Below are positions 1 through 12,305 of a stretch of 64,000 nt of DNA, piece after piece. How positions within the stretch are numbered: position 1 is the stretch's first letter; each line of letters begins with the position of its first letter. The position numbers and the translations under genes are program-made. The stretch spans positions 8,289,342 to 8,353,341 of the forward strand of contig NC_071399.1 of assembly GCF_022682495.2 (NCBI RefSeq), written 5' to 3'. The notes beneath the pieces are model-generated. The model was not told where the DNA came from, searched no databases, and worked only from the letters and a program-made list of their open reading frames with translations. Origin of the DNA: Desmodus rotundus. Its lineage: Eukaryota > Chordata > Mammalia > Chiroptera > Phyllostomidae.

Positions 1-843
1 CTCCCACCATGCCGTCACGATTCTACCAGGCTGCTGCTGCCTCCAGCCCCGGCCCATGAAAGGCCCTCAGCTGCTTCTCCCCAGTGAGCCCCTCATTTCC
101 TGTAGACCTCCCCTGACACCTTCTCCCATCTCGGCTGCCCTCCATATCACGCCATCAAGAGTTAGGAAAAATAGTGTCCGCAGCCATGTGCATGGAAAAG
201 TCAAATTGCCCACATATCGAGGAACAAAGCCCACCCACGGGGAGACAGTGGTAAGATGATGATTTTGTTATCACCGATCCTCTCATCCTTAATGAAAGAC
301 TTTCCCCTGCCAAGATAAGAGCATCCTGGAGACTCCTCACAGCAGCCAGGACGGTTTGCACGATTCCTCACCTCATTGCCATGCGTAAAGTCGTTTCCTT
401 TCTCATGGGATATTAATACAAGGGGACTTCGTTAAATACACTGCGGGAAAGTTGTAAGTGCTTTGAGTAGTCTTTCCAATATACTAGAGGAACTCAAAAA
501 TCTATGGAAATAGTATGCCGAATTCTTTCGTAAGGCAAATAAGCATCCTATAATTATCTCTCCTGGACAGCTAAAATTTTGCACAGGAAAAAGCATGACA
601 TACTGCAGCCACATTGCTGAACCAGGGGAATCAGGAAGTGGTATTGTGCCTAGTCTGGTTTTAGAGAGTTCAAAATAATTTTTTTTTACAAACATGCTCC
701 TAAGAAATATTTCTTAAATAAAAATCCTATCTTCCAAACCCTGGCTTGGTCTTCAAACGCATCTCCCACATGCTTTGTCTTCAGAGACTCTATGGAGGGG
801 GGGGTGGAGATTTGGAAAGTGGGCAGGGCCTGCATGTACTCAC
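1..843 (-). other. ENPP6: ENPP6 intron 2, proximal part
   Basis: This is the sequence downstream of the exon 2 donor on the minus strand. I see no exon, SINE or clear repeat in it. A G-run near 796-807 and an A/T-rich stretch near 660-720 are the only compositional features. Confidence 0.85.
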
Positions 844-1023
844 CTGGCCAGTAGTACATGTAGACCTTCCTCTGGGCCTTGGTCAGAGTGACCCACAGAG
901 GCTCCGACCCATTCCACCAGAGAGGCAGCAGGCTGTCTCTGTTGACACCAATGTCAAATGACTTGTTGGTGGTGGGGTCCCACATGTAGTTCCCGATCAT
1001 CTGATGCACCTCACAGTGTCGGC
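844..1023 (-). CDS. ENPP6: ENPP6 coding exon 2
   Basis: This 180-base phase-1 exon encodes the rest of codon 81 through the first base of codon 141. Joined to exon 1 it gives the Thr-Gly-Arg-His-Cys junction expected of ENPP6, and it ends in the tract VYMYYWPG. Visible features are the GNYMWD motif, whose Asn92 is a known active-site residue near the phosphate. Two N-glycosylation sequons, NKS at Asn100 and NGS at Asn118, fall at the positions used in ENPP6 orthologues. The acceptor is CAG at 1026-1024 and the donor is GTGAGT beginning at 843. The open frame reading past 844 into TACATGCAGG is intronic. The exon is intact; exon 3 and the later catalytic residues (Asp193, His197, Asp240, His241, His354) are outside the window. 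Confidence 0.97.
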
Positions 1024-1030
1024 CTGCATG

Positions 1031-3843
1031 AATAGAACACCGAGCTTGTCAGTCTATTGTTCAGGCATTTTCAGATTGTATCTTCATTTTCTGTTTATAA
1101 AAGCCATTCAATCGCGTTTAGGAAGTACAGGACAGCATAAATCAACCTTGGCTTCTGATTTTTTTTAACATAGACGTTCCTTCTCTCTCGTTCTACCATA
1201 AAGGCCTACCATGGGGTCAGAAGCCCAATAACTGATCGAGGGTGGGATCATTTTGTTCGAAGTTAATTTGCCAAGTCTGGAGCTATCTTAAGTTAAACTG
1301 AGGATACTGCGTGCAAAATCCACCCCGCTGCTCACGGCTTGAACTCTAAATGTGAACCAGTATGGACATTGCGGATCCCTGGGGAACCAGGGTTAAGTCC
1401 TCAGCCCTGAGCGCTCTGTCTCTGTCTCGGCACCCCTTCCAAACTGTCCTCCTACAAGAGCAAAGCAGATGCCATGGCAGGCACTCCCTTTCTTCCTGCA
1501 CAAGGGTAGTTATCACTGTAGCGCTGAGCCATGACAGAACCTATGGCATTTGGAACAGAACAGCGAAAAATATTCAACATTGAAAAAAAAAACCCCAAAC
1601 CACGCAACAGTCCAAAGGGAGTGTTACAGAGACGGGAGGGTTGCTTTTGTTGGGCATGGCTCAGTCCCAGAAGCGAAGCCAGAAGTGAAAGACGCAAGTG
1701 CTTGGACTCTTTTGAAATATAAGGCTTAAATTATTTATTTTGTGGCAATCTGTTACATCTTTAAAGTGAAAATAACACAAACATTGGCAAGTGCATCAAA
1801 AATTGCTGCGATTTTAGTGAGCGTCATTTGGCACCGGGATGAAACACGCGCCGCGGAGCTGCTTATGCTTCATCAAAGTGGGTTTTTCGTTTGTTTGCTG
1901 GTGTTGGTTCTTCGTGACTACCCCTGCCCAACACACACACGCTTTATTTTTAAACCAAAACAAGGAAAAGACCATAAAATACAATTTTGAATATTTGGAG
2001 ACCCCACATATCATAAAGGAAAAATCCTTGTTTTTCATCCCAGAAACCCAGGCATTGCACGAATCAAGCTTTGAGTTTAAAGTGCGGTGATCCAAACGTA
2101 GTGGGGTGTTTTTTGGTTTTGTTTTTGTCTGTTTGACCAAAAGCTTTGCAATTAGTTTTCTGGTCCTAACCAAAGCTCTTATATGTGGACTGATAAATTT
2201 TTTAAATAAAATAGAAACTGCAAATTCTCTGACGGTTAGGAAACTTCCTGGTTTCGTGCATCCCTTCAGCTGACGCGCACTGAGCTCCTGTGCACGGTGC
2301 GCTGCGACAGGTGTACAGATGCCACTCCGAGTAAGCGTGGCCTCATCCTGAGTGCTCAGGACGCGGCAGTTCTCGGCAGAGGCTCCTCTGCATGACAGAG
2401 TCGGGCTCTGCGGGCCTGGCCGAGAAGGGGACCAGGTGGCAGCTCCAACCTGAGAATCAGGGGGACGTTCACCCACTCGGCGACCGAGGATGATGCCTAC
2501 TATGTCCTAACTCATTGAAGGTGGGGGCACATTTCTTATAGCCCCCACTATGTTGTTATCTTTTTCCGCATGTCCAAGTTCAATGATATGAAGAGAACCC
2601 CTCTCATGTGTAAAAGTTCTTCATCTTTACTCAAAATACTCCATCATGCATCCAAATTTTTTTATCATTGTAATGATGTTCACTCACCCCGTTCACAAGG
2701 CAACAGGACAATACGACAACCGTGACAAATGTCTCCTTTACAGACTCTTTCCCTGTGGGTGTTCTCTGACACTCTCCCACGTTCAGGGAGGGCGTCTCAC
2801 CGGAGCTGGTGCGTGAACAGATCAGGGCTGGCACCTGGGCTGGTGCCAGCCTTAGTCTGCTCTTAACCAAGCTGGCTTCCCCGCCTGCCCAGCTTCTCCT
2901 GCTCTCTCCTGGTACTGCCTGGGTAACGTGGCGGCTGAAAGGGCAGGAAAGAACAGAGTGTCCCAGCTGCTGCAGCGCACAGCTCTCGTCTCCACGTTTC
3001 CGCCTGACCCTCATCTAGCTTCATACGCCCGCGACTCTCCTTGATTTTCCTCTGGGCTCACCAAACAGAGCTCCGTGGTAGATGCTTCACAGGGACCCTT
3101 TGCTCGAGGCTTCAGCAGAGGCTTTCCTGACGCCATCACCAACCATGGATTGCAGGTGGTTTTCAGGGGTCGTGTAGAGAAGGCCTACTGTTGCTGCTCC
3201 CCCAAGTGACGCTCTGTGGGGCTTTAACATCTATGCCAGGAGGCGCAGTACTGATGTGGAACAGGGGCAGCTCCTGGTCTGAGAATTTCCAAACACAGTA
3301 AACGTTTTTCTTTTCCCCTCACTTATCCTAAAACCTCAGAGTGTGTAAACACTCAGGTTCCACAGCCAATAAGGAATTTTTTAATTATACAAATGCTTTC
3401 TTAATTCCTGCTGTGTAATCACCTTTACAAGGCAATAATCATCTTTAATTTCTAAATCCACCCCTTGTGCTTCCCTGCGGTCTGCATGTGCTTCCCTGGG
3501 ATGAATGGGGCTGTGTCTACTAAGTATCAAACAGCTGTTGGAAAAGTTACATTTTAGGCACATCAACTTATTAAAACATGGCAACATAAAATACAGTTAA
3601 CAAAATGCCATCAAGGAGCTCAGAGGTGACTCTTCCGGAACATATGCATTTTCATCCACAGGCAGCACCCAAGGGCGTTGCATTCAGAGTTGCGGGCAGG
3701 CCTCTGGGGCCGCGCTGGAAGTCTGGGTCATAGCCATGTGTGACGGGCACACTGACCCAGGCTGTGGACAGTGTGTCCAGCTCAGAAAGATGATGGGCAC
3801 AGTGGAGAGGCGACAGGCAAGTGGTCAGACAGACCACGCCTAG
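1031..3843. other. Intron 1 segment without recognised gene or repeat
   Basis: This is unique-looking sequence. A 220-codon minus-strand frame at 1814-2476 is the longest in the intron, but it lacks any recognisable domain or flanking splice logic and I treat it as chance. Confidence 0.7.
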
Positions 3844-3922
3844 CCCACTTCGCGGGTGAAGTGACTGAGGCCAGAGAGGTAACTGGCCTGGTGTCGCAGC
3901 AGGAGGTGGAGCCCAGCCAGAC
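3844..3922 (-). mobile_element. MIR SINE fragment
   Basis: The core of a MIR element in reverse orientation is recognisable: GTGACTGAGGCCAGAGAGGT, then a run corresponding to 'aacttgcccaaggtcacacagcagg'-like sequence. It is an ancient, diverged relic. Confidence 0.65.
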
Positions 3923-4344
3923 CCCAAAGCAGGTGGCCGGGCCCGGAGCCCTGGCCCTTCACCGTGGGCACCTCCTCGCACTAACCACCTGTGCAGGAGC
4001 TGGCACTCAGCACCGGCCCCAGCACTCGGCCAGCCCACAGGGATGAAGCTGCTGCCCGTGTAGTGCCAGCTGTTATGCAATCTGCACGCTCCCACCCTCG
4101 AGGACAGGATGACTTCAGGGGACTGGGGGAGGCCAGGGTTAAGGTTCCAGGGATCAGCTACACAGGTAGCGCCTCACCTGGAGCAATGAATGGAGGCGCT
4201 ACAGGCCAAGTCAGATGCAGGAGGGGTCATAACCTGAAGGCCAAAGGCCTGAACCAATTTGACAAGGGCTTGCTGACCGGCTTAGTACTAAGCTACCAGT
4301 TCCTGGCCACCTCCTGTGTATCTGGAACCAAGTGTCTCAAGCTC

Positions 4345-4490
4345 CCATCTCATTTAGTCCTTATTGTAACTGCAAGACATAGAGGACATCACCCTCATGC
4401 TGCAGGTGGGAGGACGAAGGCTCAGGATGGCTGGGTGACAAGACTTGGCCCAGGCAGCTGGTGGAAGGGCAAGGCCCTGACCCAAAGCTG
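4345..4490 (-). mobile_element. MIR SINE fragment
   Basis: Reverse-oriented MIR: 'tctcatttagtccttattgtaac' begins it, then CTGCAGGTGGGAGGACGAAGGCTC, and a 'cttggcccaggcagctgg' segment matches the MIR tail. It is diverged. Confidence 0.7.
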
Positions 4491-7004
4491 TACCCTTCCC
4501 AGTGCCAGCCCCTCTCCAGCCTCTAGGTTCTCATCCACATACCGGGGCCTGGCTGTTTTAATAGAAACTGCCTTGATACCCAGGTCTGCTTCTGAGACTC
4601 TCACTGAAGTAACGCATTGAGTTTCCCAGGTCTCCAAGAAGCCAGATACACACCTGTCTCTTGTGATCCACTATCGTGCATCAACATTGCCATAACTATT
4701 TCTAACGGCGAATGCTGCCAGGCAAGGGGGCTAACCACGCAGATGAGAATCTTACGTTTTCTCTCCCTCCGAAAGGAGTCCAGCTGTGAAGAGAGTCTCC
4801 CAAAGCTCTGAAACCTTTGGGTCTCAAGTTAATGAGTGCATTTTAGAGACCGAACGTATATGCATCACCTCAAATTGACAGGGTTCCAAAAAGTAATTAC
4901 AGACCCGATTCAGAGCCGGCAGCCTGAGAATGTTCTGTAAGGCAGACTTTCCCACGACCAGCCTCCTCTGAGCACTTTTCCTTGAGTATTTGCACGGTCT
5001 CAAGACTAGTTTAGACCCTGGTTAGTAAATTTTCAAATAAATACGTGATATCCCCAAGACTTGAAAAAAAAAAAAAAAGAACAATGCATTACTCAAAGCA
5101 CCCGAGTCACAAATCGGAATTTGCTTTATGGGTTGCCTCCCCTGGGGAATACATCCTGCTTTCTCAACTTGTGCAAAGACAGAATCTGCTCTGTTAAGGA
5201 AGGAGTTTCGAATGAAATACGCAAGATCAAGTTGAAAGAGAAGTTCACAATTTGCTCCCCTTTAAATGCAACTACTGATGTATGTGCCAGACACAGTCAT
5301 GATTAGATTCTGAATCACAAATATTGCAAGACCGAGATAACAGGCTTTGATTACAGGGTGAGGTGCAGGCGGCTACAAAAATAACCCGCTGTGTTCAAAG
5401 GGGAGAGATTTTTGATTAGAGACTTTTTTCGCTCATAGTTTTGAGGTCATGGGACTCAAAAGAAAGCACTGTTTGATTTTTCTGGGGTGTACTAGCTTGG
5501 TGCCACTATTTAACAACCGAAATGCAGAAAAAGAGGCAAAAATTATTTTTCTGCACAAGGATAGAAATGCAAATTTTGGCGTTTTCATTTAAACATGTTT
5601 TGGTTCTGGAAAGCGAATTTTTACCAAAGCTCTAAGAAAGGTCCAGACAATTTGATCCATCCTCACCTCTGTGAAAAGTTGGAGGGGAGCTTGAGTGAAT
5701 TATGGCATTTAAGATGGAATCTCTTTTGAGACACCTTTCCATTGTACTGAGCACTTGTGGGGACCTAAGGTTGGAAGGTATTTGGAAGGGAAACTTGTTC
5801 CTAGTCATAGTCTTCATACGAGAGAGAAACCCAGCCAGCATCTCTGTCCGAAGCTCCCCCGTCCTCTCCCTGGCAATAAATTGTCCATCTTCCCCCATCC
5901 ACTGGGCTCCCTCCCCCCGACTCCCGCAGGGACATCAGACTGACCCTGTGCCTCACGCCACCGGGGGTGGTTACGTTGGCTCCAGGCCCTTGTCATCCTG
6001 TCTGCTGCAGGTGGACAGGGGCCCTTTCTGCACTCCCTTCTGTCTCCAGGATGGGAGTTCTCTTTGCGCCAGAGCAGGGGGTTGCTCTCATTTTCCAGGT
6101 GCCCCCCCCCATGACTGGGACAGGGTTGGGGGTAAAGATGGGAAATTCAATTCAGTAAGAAAAAAGGGCTCAGTTAGGTTTGGGATCTACGCCACATTCT
6201 CCCATACAGCTTGTCGGCTGGTGTAGAGCCTGGGATGACCGATAGGTCATCTCCTGCAACACGGACCAGAATCAAAATACTATCAGATCAATCACTAAGG
6301 CCAAGAACTGATCAAGAACGATCAAATCCAGCTGTTCTGGGAGTGTGAGGTCATCAATAATATCAACGGCTCAATCCAGTGTGAACCAACCAGTCTACAA
6401 AAACAATAGAAAACAAATGAAAGAGAAACCCACCTTTTTTTTTTTTATGAGAAGCAAATGGAAGAAAACTCATTTTTTTCAAATGGTTAATTATGTTTGC
6501 CGTTGGTAGAATGTGTGAGGTATGGTGCTGGCTGGTCCAAGTTCACTGCCCTGGGCCAGGTGTGGCCATAAAGCAGTGAGACCAGCTCCCCCAAGTCACA
6601 GGAGGAAGAGAGTTTAGGTCGTAGCTCACCTGCTCTGATCCATGACCAGCACGGAAACAAAAGGTGTGTGCGGTTGACAAGGTGCCTCATTTAATGGTTT
6701 GTGTATACAATGCTCTCTGGGTGTTCTCAGTGTATATAAAACGTGTTGAAAGATAATTTGCCTTCGGGATGAAAGAGTAACTCAAATGCACAATTCATCA
6801 CTTGGCTCTGCATGACAAGTGTCCTTTTGATGCCTCCCTAGTTTCCCTGTCCAAATGGTAGACGCCATGGGCACAGAGGAGCATTTTGAGTGAAAATTGG
6901 AAGCATCCGGGCAGCAGATGAGAACTGGTGGGGACAGAGGGCCTGGGAGAAGCCTATGGCGCAGCAGACTGGAGACTGGGTCCTATTCCCGCTGAGGGAT
7001 GTCA
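4491..7004. other. Intron 1 segment, mostly unassigned
   Basis: No gene is seen. An AATAAA followed 22 bases later by an A15 tract (5036-5078) could be the 3' end of an old processed retrocopy in plus orientation; the upstream sequence was not recognised. Confidence 0.6.
5064..5078. repeat. A15 homopolymer
   Basis: There are fifteen uninterrupted A residues, preceded by a polyadenylation hexamer at 5036-5041. Confidence 0.95.
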
Positions 7005-7138
7005 CAGGAGCCACTGAACTTGAGTGAGCTTCAGTGTCCTCCTCTGGAAAATGGAGATATCATACTTTCTTGCAGGGGTAAATAATGGGGGGCAGGTAAA
7101 GCTTCGGCACGTAGTAAGCATTTGATAAACGCACGACA
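7005..7138 (+). mobile_element. MIR SINE fragment
   Basis: Forward MIR: 'cactgaacttgagtgagcttcagtgtcctc', then CTGGAAAATGGAGATATCAT and 'cacgtagtaagcatttgataaac', in the expected order. Confidence 0.7.
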
Positions 7139-8848
7139 CTCCCTGAGTCCCCCTGAAAGCGCAATGGGATCAAATAGTTATCAATGCTTTTTAGGGAAGT
7201 ATGAGGCTGGGCAGCTTAATTCTTAGTATTTAGTCTGAGGCAGACTCAAAATTCTGGGAGGAAATGAAGAGAAGCATTACCCCATTTTGCTCAGGAAAGT
7301 CTGCCAGGGGTGAATGCCAAAATCAGACACCACTCGCAGGGCTCACCTTGGCTGAGAAGGCACCTCCCCCGCGCCTGGGAAATGTCTGGCCCAACACTGC
7401 CCTCTGCTGGCGCTCTCAATAACCTCCACCACCGGCAACCTCGCTGGGGCCAAGCTGAGAGCCTCCTATGACTGGGTTTTTGCCTCTCACGTTTGGAAGG
7501 CGCCTCTGGATTCTTAGAGCTGCTAGTGGAGATGCTGAACCTGCCAAGAATCCAGGCCGAGGCAGGGAGAGAGCCAGCCGGGCCAGGCGGCTGGGCGCCC
7601 AGGCATTTCCCGCGGTCCCTGTAGCCTGGGTAACAGGGAGCGACAGCCCTGTCTGGACTCGCCTCGTGCTAAAGTCTCCTGTCGCATTTCCACATCCTCA
7701 TCCACCCCGCTCCTAACTCCTGTTTAGTTACTTGGTATTTTATTATCCCTGACCCCAGCCCTTTCCTCTTTTGGTGAAGGTCAGTGATTTCTTTTTTAAT
7801 CCAGTTGGTAATGGTCACTCCAGTGGACACTTAACGTACCTATTACCCCTCTGTCCTTCTAGGAGCAGCTGCCCCTGCCCCCAGCGTGGTCCACACAGCA
7901 GCTTGTATGACTGAGCTGTCTGGCTACAGCCACTGGACATTTGTCCTAAGCTGTGCCCCACCCCCAACACACACGGTTTCTGCACGATCCAGGCTGGGCG
8001 GGTGTGCCAGAGTCCTGCCCCTCATTCCTCAGGCTGGGGGGAAATGCCCTGGAGTAGACATGCTCCCCGAGGGAGAAACTGAGGCTGCCCTGAACACCGG
8101 CCACAGAAGGGAGCAGCAGACAGGGCACCCCTCACCCCCACCTGTGCCTCTGGGTGAGGAAGCCACACAGACCTCTCCTGCTCAGAGCGGCAGGGGTGGG
8201 TTTCAGCCCTTTGGCTCCTTCTCCATTCTCAAAAGTGTCCTGACTTGCACAGATTTTGCGTGTGTCCAAATCCCCCCATAGAGACAGCACAGCAAAACCA
8301 ATATCCCAAGGACAGGCTCTACCACAGAACGAGGGACAAAGTATCCCTGCGACTGCCAAGTTAAAAAGCCTATGGCGCAACCCAACCAAAGCTGCAAAGA
8401 GCCACACAGCCTTGGCCTCTGTGTGTGGTGCGGCAGAGGGGGCGTGGTTGTGAGCCTCTTCTAGAATAACACCAATCCGGACACTTTCACACTCATCACC
8501 CTCTCCCAGCCTACCTGAAACCTTGTCCTAATTTGGAGTTTTGAAATGCAGTAGTCTTGCCAAAACAGAGCTTAACTTGAATCTCCCCAGGAAGAAAAAT
8601 CAGATAAATCCACAATGCAGCCAGTTTAGAAACAACTGGCTGGGCTTTTCAAGAACGTCGACACTAGGAAGCTCCAGAGAAAGCGAAAAGGCAAAAGGAA
8701 TAGGGAGCAAGGAGACATGGCAACCAGAGGTACTGCTCGAACCTTGATTAGACTTTTTATTTAAAAAAAAAACTTAAAAAGGATACTTTTTGGCCAGTGG
8801 GGAGCATCTGAAAATAACTGGTGATCCAGGAGAATATTCTCTACATGC
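7139..8848. other. Intron 1 segment without recognised gene or repeat
   Basis: G/C-moderate unique sequence; overlapping short frames on both strands show no domain. Confidence 0.6.
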
Positions 8849-9310
8849 TGAATTATTTAGGGGCGAAGCATCACAATGTTAGCAATTTACTGTCAAGTGG
8901 TTCAGCAAAAACCAAACAGACACCTCTTTCTTGTCACGGGAGGATAAAAAGCATGTTGCAAAAGTTCATGCTCAGAGGACTACCTGAAGGACACGCAGGT
9001 AGTCCTAACACGATTTCAGTGCTCTGTAGCTTTGAGATTTTCTGTTATAAAGACTTGGCTGATGTCCACGTGATGAAATGCTCTTCAACAGCAGAAAGGC
9101 ACAGGCGTGGTGACAAATTACACTGGGAATGAACCCCAAACGCATTGTGTTCGGGGAGAGAAGCCAGACCCAACAGAGCCACATATCACCTGGTTCCGTT
9201 CGTGTGAAATGTTTGCAACAGGCAAAGGTGAAAGGGCATCGAGTAGATTCGTGGCTGTCTGGGGCGGAGGTGGTGACCCAGGGGAATTAGCAATAAATGG
9301 ACGTGAAGGA
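8849..9310 (+). mobile_element. L1M-type LINE 3' end fragments
   Basis: The stretch at 8849-8915 ('ttatttaggggcgaagcatcacaatg...caagtggttcagc') resembles old L1 3' sequence. Bases 9080-9300 match the L1M 3' UTR ('gaagccagacccaacagagccacatatcacctggttcc' and 'gtagattcgtggctgtctgggg'). They are probably pieces of one or two decayed L1 insertions in plus orientation, antisense to ENPP6. Confidence 0.65.
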
Positions 9311-9690
9311 GCAGAGCTCACAAGGGTTGGGACCCCCCAGGGGAGAAGACAGCAAGGAAAGAACAAGGACCAAAGTCTGAGGTGCCCCAAGGCGATGGGG
9401 CTGACAAAAGGGACGTTCATGGAAGTTACTAGAAGCAGAGGTTGAGAGGAGGGAGGAAGCTCAGAACCCCAATAAAGAGACAGTTCTCTAGAAGGGTCAA
9501 AAAGTAAAATATCACAGAGAGATGTTGAAAGATGTCATTGGACCTGGCTATTAGAAGGTCTTGTGTGAATTTAGGGAAAGCAGTTAGGGTAGAAGGATGA
9601 TGTCAAAAGTCAAATTGCAGTTCCCTCCTTGCCCAGCCCTGGGCTGAGCAGCTGCTCCTAACCTTCTTGCTCCCACCCTCACCGCGCTGG
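9311..9690. other. Intron 1 segment without recognised gene or repeat
   Basis: No supported feature is seen in this stretch. Confidence 0.6.
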
Positions 9691-10445
9691 TCTGTGGTCC
9701 CTTTGTCCTCGCAGCCAGAGTGGCCTTTTAAAATGAAAGTCTGGTCACACCGCTCCTCTTCTCAAAACCCTCCAAAGGTATGTCTGACGCTCACATTAGT
9801 GTGCACCGTGACCCACAGGGACCTGGTGTGGCCTTGGCTTGGTCCAGGTCCTTGGAGATGGAGGGACTGAGACGAGATTAGACACTCATGAAGTTTACTG
9901 GGGGACATTCGGGGTGAAGGGGAGGAGGCAGGACTGCAGGAGAACCCTCCCTCCCTCCCTCGGCAAAGTCTGACATTTGATCAAGAGGATGGAGACAGAA
10001 GGGGTTGGAAAGAAAGGGCCTTTGCAATGCAGGGACATTTTGGCCAGGTTGATGGCGGCCCTTCGGCCACATCTGCCAGTGGAGGAAGGGCGTCACTCAG
10101 ACCCCGACCTCGCTCGGGACCAGCCTGGGCGCAGGGGCCTCGGCACCAGCAGTGGGGACTCAGCCGGGCGGCTGGAGCCGCGGGTTTCCTTGCTCCTTGC
10201 TCACGCAGCCCCAGATCTGGGCGGAGCGTGTTCGTGGCTGACGCACACTAGGTACCTCCCAGACCTCACCTGTTGCTCCCCCACGTCACTCCTCCACGCT
10301 CTGACTGCACCTCCGGGATTCCCAGCATGTGCCACCCTGGGTGCTTGACCTTGTGTGTCCCTCCACCTGGAACCTCAGGTAGGGACAGGGCCAGCCAGCC
10401 CCCTTAACTGTCCTCACGTCTCTGCTCAAGTGCCAGCTCCGGGCT
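9691..10445 (+). mobile_element. L2 LINE fragments, interrupted
   Basis: Two L2-like blocks occur in the same orientation. Bases 9710-9785 hold 'gccagagtggccttttaaaatg' and 'ctcaaaaccctccaaagg'. Bases 10225-10440 hold 'tgtccctccacctggaacctc' and 'cacgtctctgctcaagtgcc'. About 450 bases between them were not recognised, except a short CCCT run at 9947-9961. Confidence 0.65.
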
Positions 10446-12040
10446 CGCGCAAGGCGAAGGAGACTTTCCGTAGAAGTGAAGAACGACGGGCTCCCGTCTG
10501 TGCACAAAGCGTGTGCTCGGGGAGCATTTGCCTGACGAGCGAACGAGTGAGGCGCTGTTCAGGGCTGAGGATACAGCACCCAGCCCGCCAAAGTCCCTGC
10601 CGCCCGGGGGGCACATTCTTTAATAAATTGAACGATTTACTTTTGGGCGCTGGAGTCTAATCCATCATTTATGAACGCAGGTATTTTGTTATACGTCCCT
10701 TGAGGTTAATTTTGCAGGAGCATGTCCTTCTAGGAGACGATCCCAGGAAAGAGTGTAACACGGCCCAGGGCCTGAGAAAGCCCAGGGGTCTTCGTTTTCG
10801 TTCGAGTGTTTATGTTTCAAGTCTAGAAGGCAAGCGTTGGCTTACCTGGTGCCTGAAACCTTTTCCGGGGCTGTGTCCTGACAGAAGTGTGATCTGGGCT
10901 TGACTTCTGTGGGGTCAGTTTCAGGCTTACAAAGCAATCACTTTCTTAAAATACCAACCCAATTGTATTTAACAAAATCAGATGTTGTCCGAGGATTTTG
11001 CTCCAAGTAAGAAAGTCATGTCTCCACCAAGTGCCATTTTCAGTCCTTCCAGCACCTTCTAAAGGTCTGGGAAGCCGTGCTCCCTGTGTGGCACTGGTGG
11101 TAACGTGACCAAAAGCTCCCACCCTGAAGCTGCACCTTGCCACTCTGTTTGCTGGAAGTCCCTAGGACTCCCCTCCACAGGACCCCGGACAGGCATCTCG
11201 TGGGAGATATAAAAAGAAAGGAGCCACGCATGAAAACTGATGCCAAGTAGCTCCAGAGGTCTGAACATTTAGGGACAATTTACCTTCAAAAAGACGCAAT
11301 TCTGGGGAGAAAAGATTAGGAAAACGTATTGCCAATTAAACGGTGATGACATTTCAAAATACGGACGTCAAACCACAAATGTGAGGTTCGGTTGCCCTGG
11401 GCCTGAGGACAAGGCCCTGTTTGCATGTCACGGGTTTCCTTCCGTGATGGCAGAGATACTGACGGTCAAGGAGAAGTCAACCTCTGGCCTTATTAACACT
11501 TGGACTTGACACCAAATAGACCTAAAAAGATTGATAGGAATCAAAATGACAGATCAGGTGATTAAGCAAGCAAATGTATTTGCCACTCTTTTAAAACTTC
11601 ATTTCCTGGATGTTCTGTGTGTGACCCACCGGGGTGGCCCCTCAGCCCGGCAGCTGCTTCTGAGGCCCAGGCCTGGAGCCGGCAGCTCCGCGTGTGAGCA
11701 GGCCAGCGGGCCTGTCTGGAAAGTGGATTGGAGTTGATGTAATAAATCGTTCCTGGTGGTTATGCCGGGGATTTCTCCCCTCGGTTGCCCTCCTCACGTG
11801 GCTCTTTGTACAGGTTGTTCCAGAGAATGCGGAGGGGGATGGAGCCCATTAGGTATTTCCTAAAAAGACTTAAACATTGTTCTTCAGGGAAATTGGTAGT
11901 GAAGGATGTGATTTTAAAGAGAAATTTCTGGCCTAGGTTTCTAATCCCCCAAATCCTACCTCGAGCCAGGCCTTTTTTTTTTTCCCCTGTCTTTTTTTAA
12001 ATCATAGCACTGAGTCTTAACAGAGCGAGGAGTGTGTGTA
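10446..12040. other. Intron 1 segment without recognised gene or repeat
   Basis: Unique sequence leading up to the VES SINE; nothing supportable is seen. Confidence 0.6.
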
Positions 12041-12055
12041 AAAACTCAATTCATG

Positions 12056-12290
12056 CACTGGCTAGGTGGCTAAGTGGTTGGAGCATTGTCCTGTCCACCA
12101 AAAGGTCACGGGTTCGATTCCCGGTCAGAGCACATACCTAGGTTTCAAGTTAGATCCCCAGTCGGGGCGTGTACAGGAGGCAACTGATTGATGATTCTCT
12201 CTCACATTGAGCTTTCTTTCTCTCTTTCTCTCCCTTCCTTTCTCTCTAAAACCAATAAACATATCTTCAGGCGAGGATTAAAAAAAAGCC
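12056..12290 (+). mobile_element. VES SINE (bat tRNA-derived), full length
   Basis: This is a tRNA-related SINE: a tRNA-like head, the Pol III box B GGTTCGATTCC at 12111-12121, the body 'agagcacatacctaggtt', a pyrimidine-rich CTTTCTCTCCC stretch, and an A-rich tail. It is flanked by 15-base target-site duplications, aaaactcaattcatg at 12041-12055 and aaaacttaattcatg at 12291-12305, with one mismatch. Such elements are diagnostic of bats. Confidence 0.93.
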
Positions 12291-12305
12291 AAAACTTAAT
12301 TCATG

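Noticed and set aside
686..843. Extension of the ENPP6 exon 2 frame past Gly141
   Set aside because: It crosses the GTGAGT donor at 843; the extension has no similarity to ENPP6.
1814..2476. 220-codon minus-strand open frame in intron 1, same strand as ENPP6
   Set aside because: No recognisable domain, composition changes abruptly along the frame, and ENPP6 exon 1 and exon 2 join in phase without it.
12061..12135. Possible functional tRNA gene (box B and tRNA-like head)
   Set aside because: It is the tRNA-derived head of a VES SINE: no proper cloverleaf acceptor pairing, followed by SINE body, A-rich tail and TSDs.
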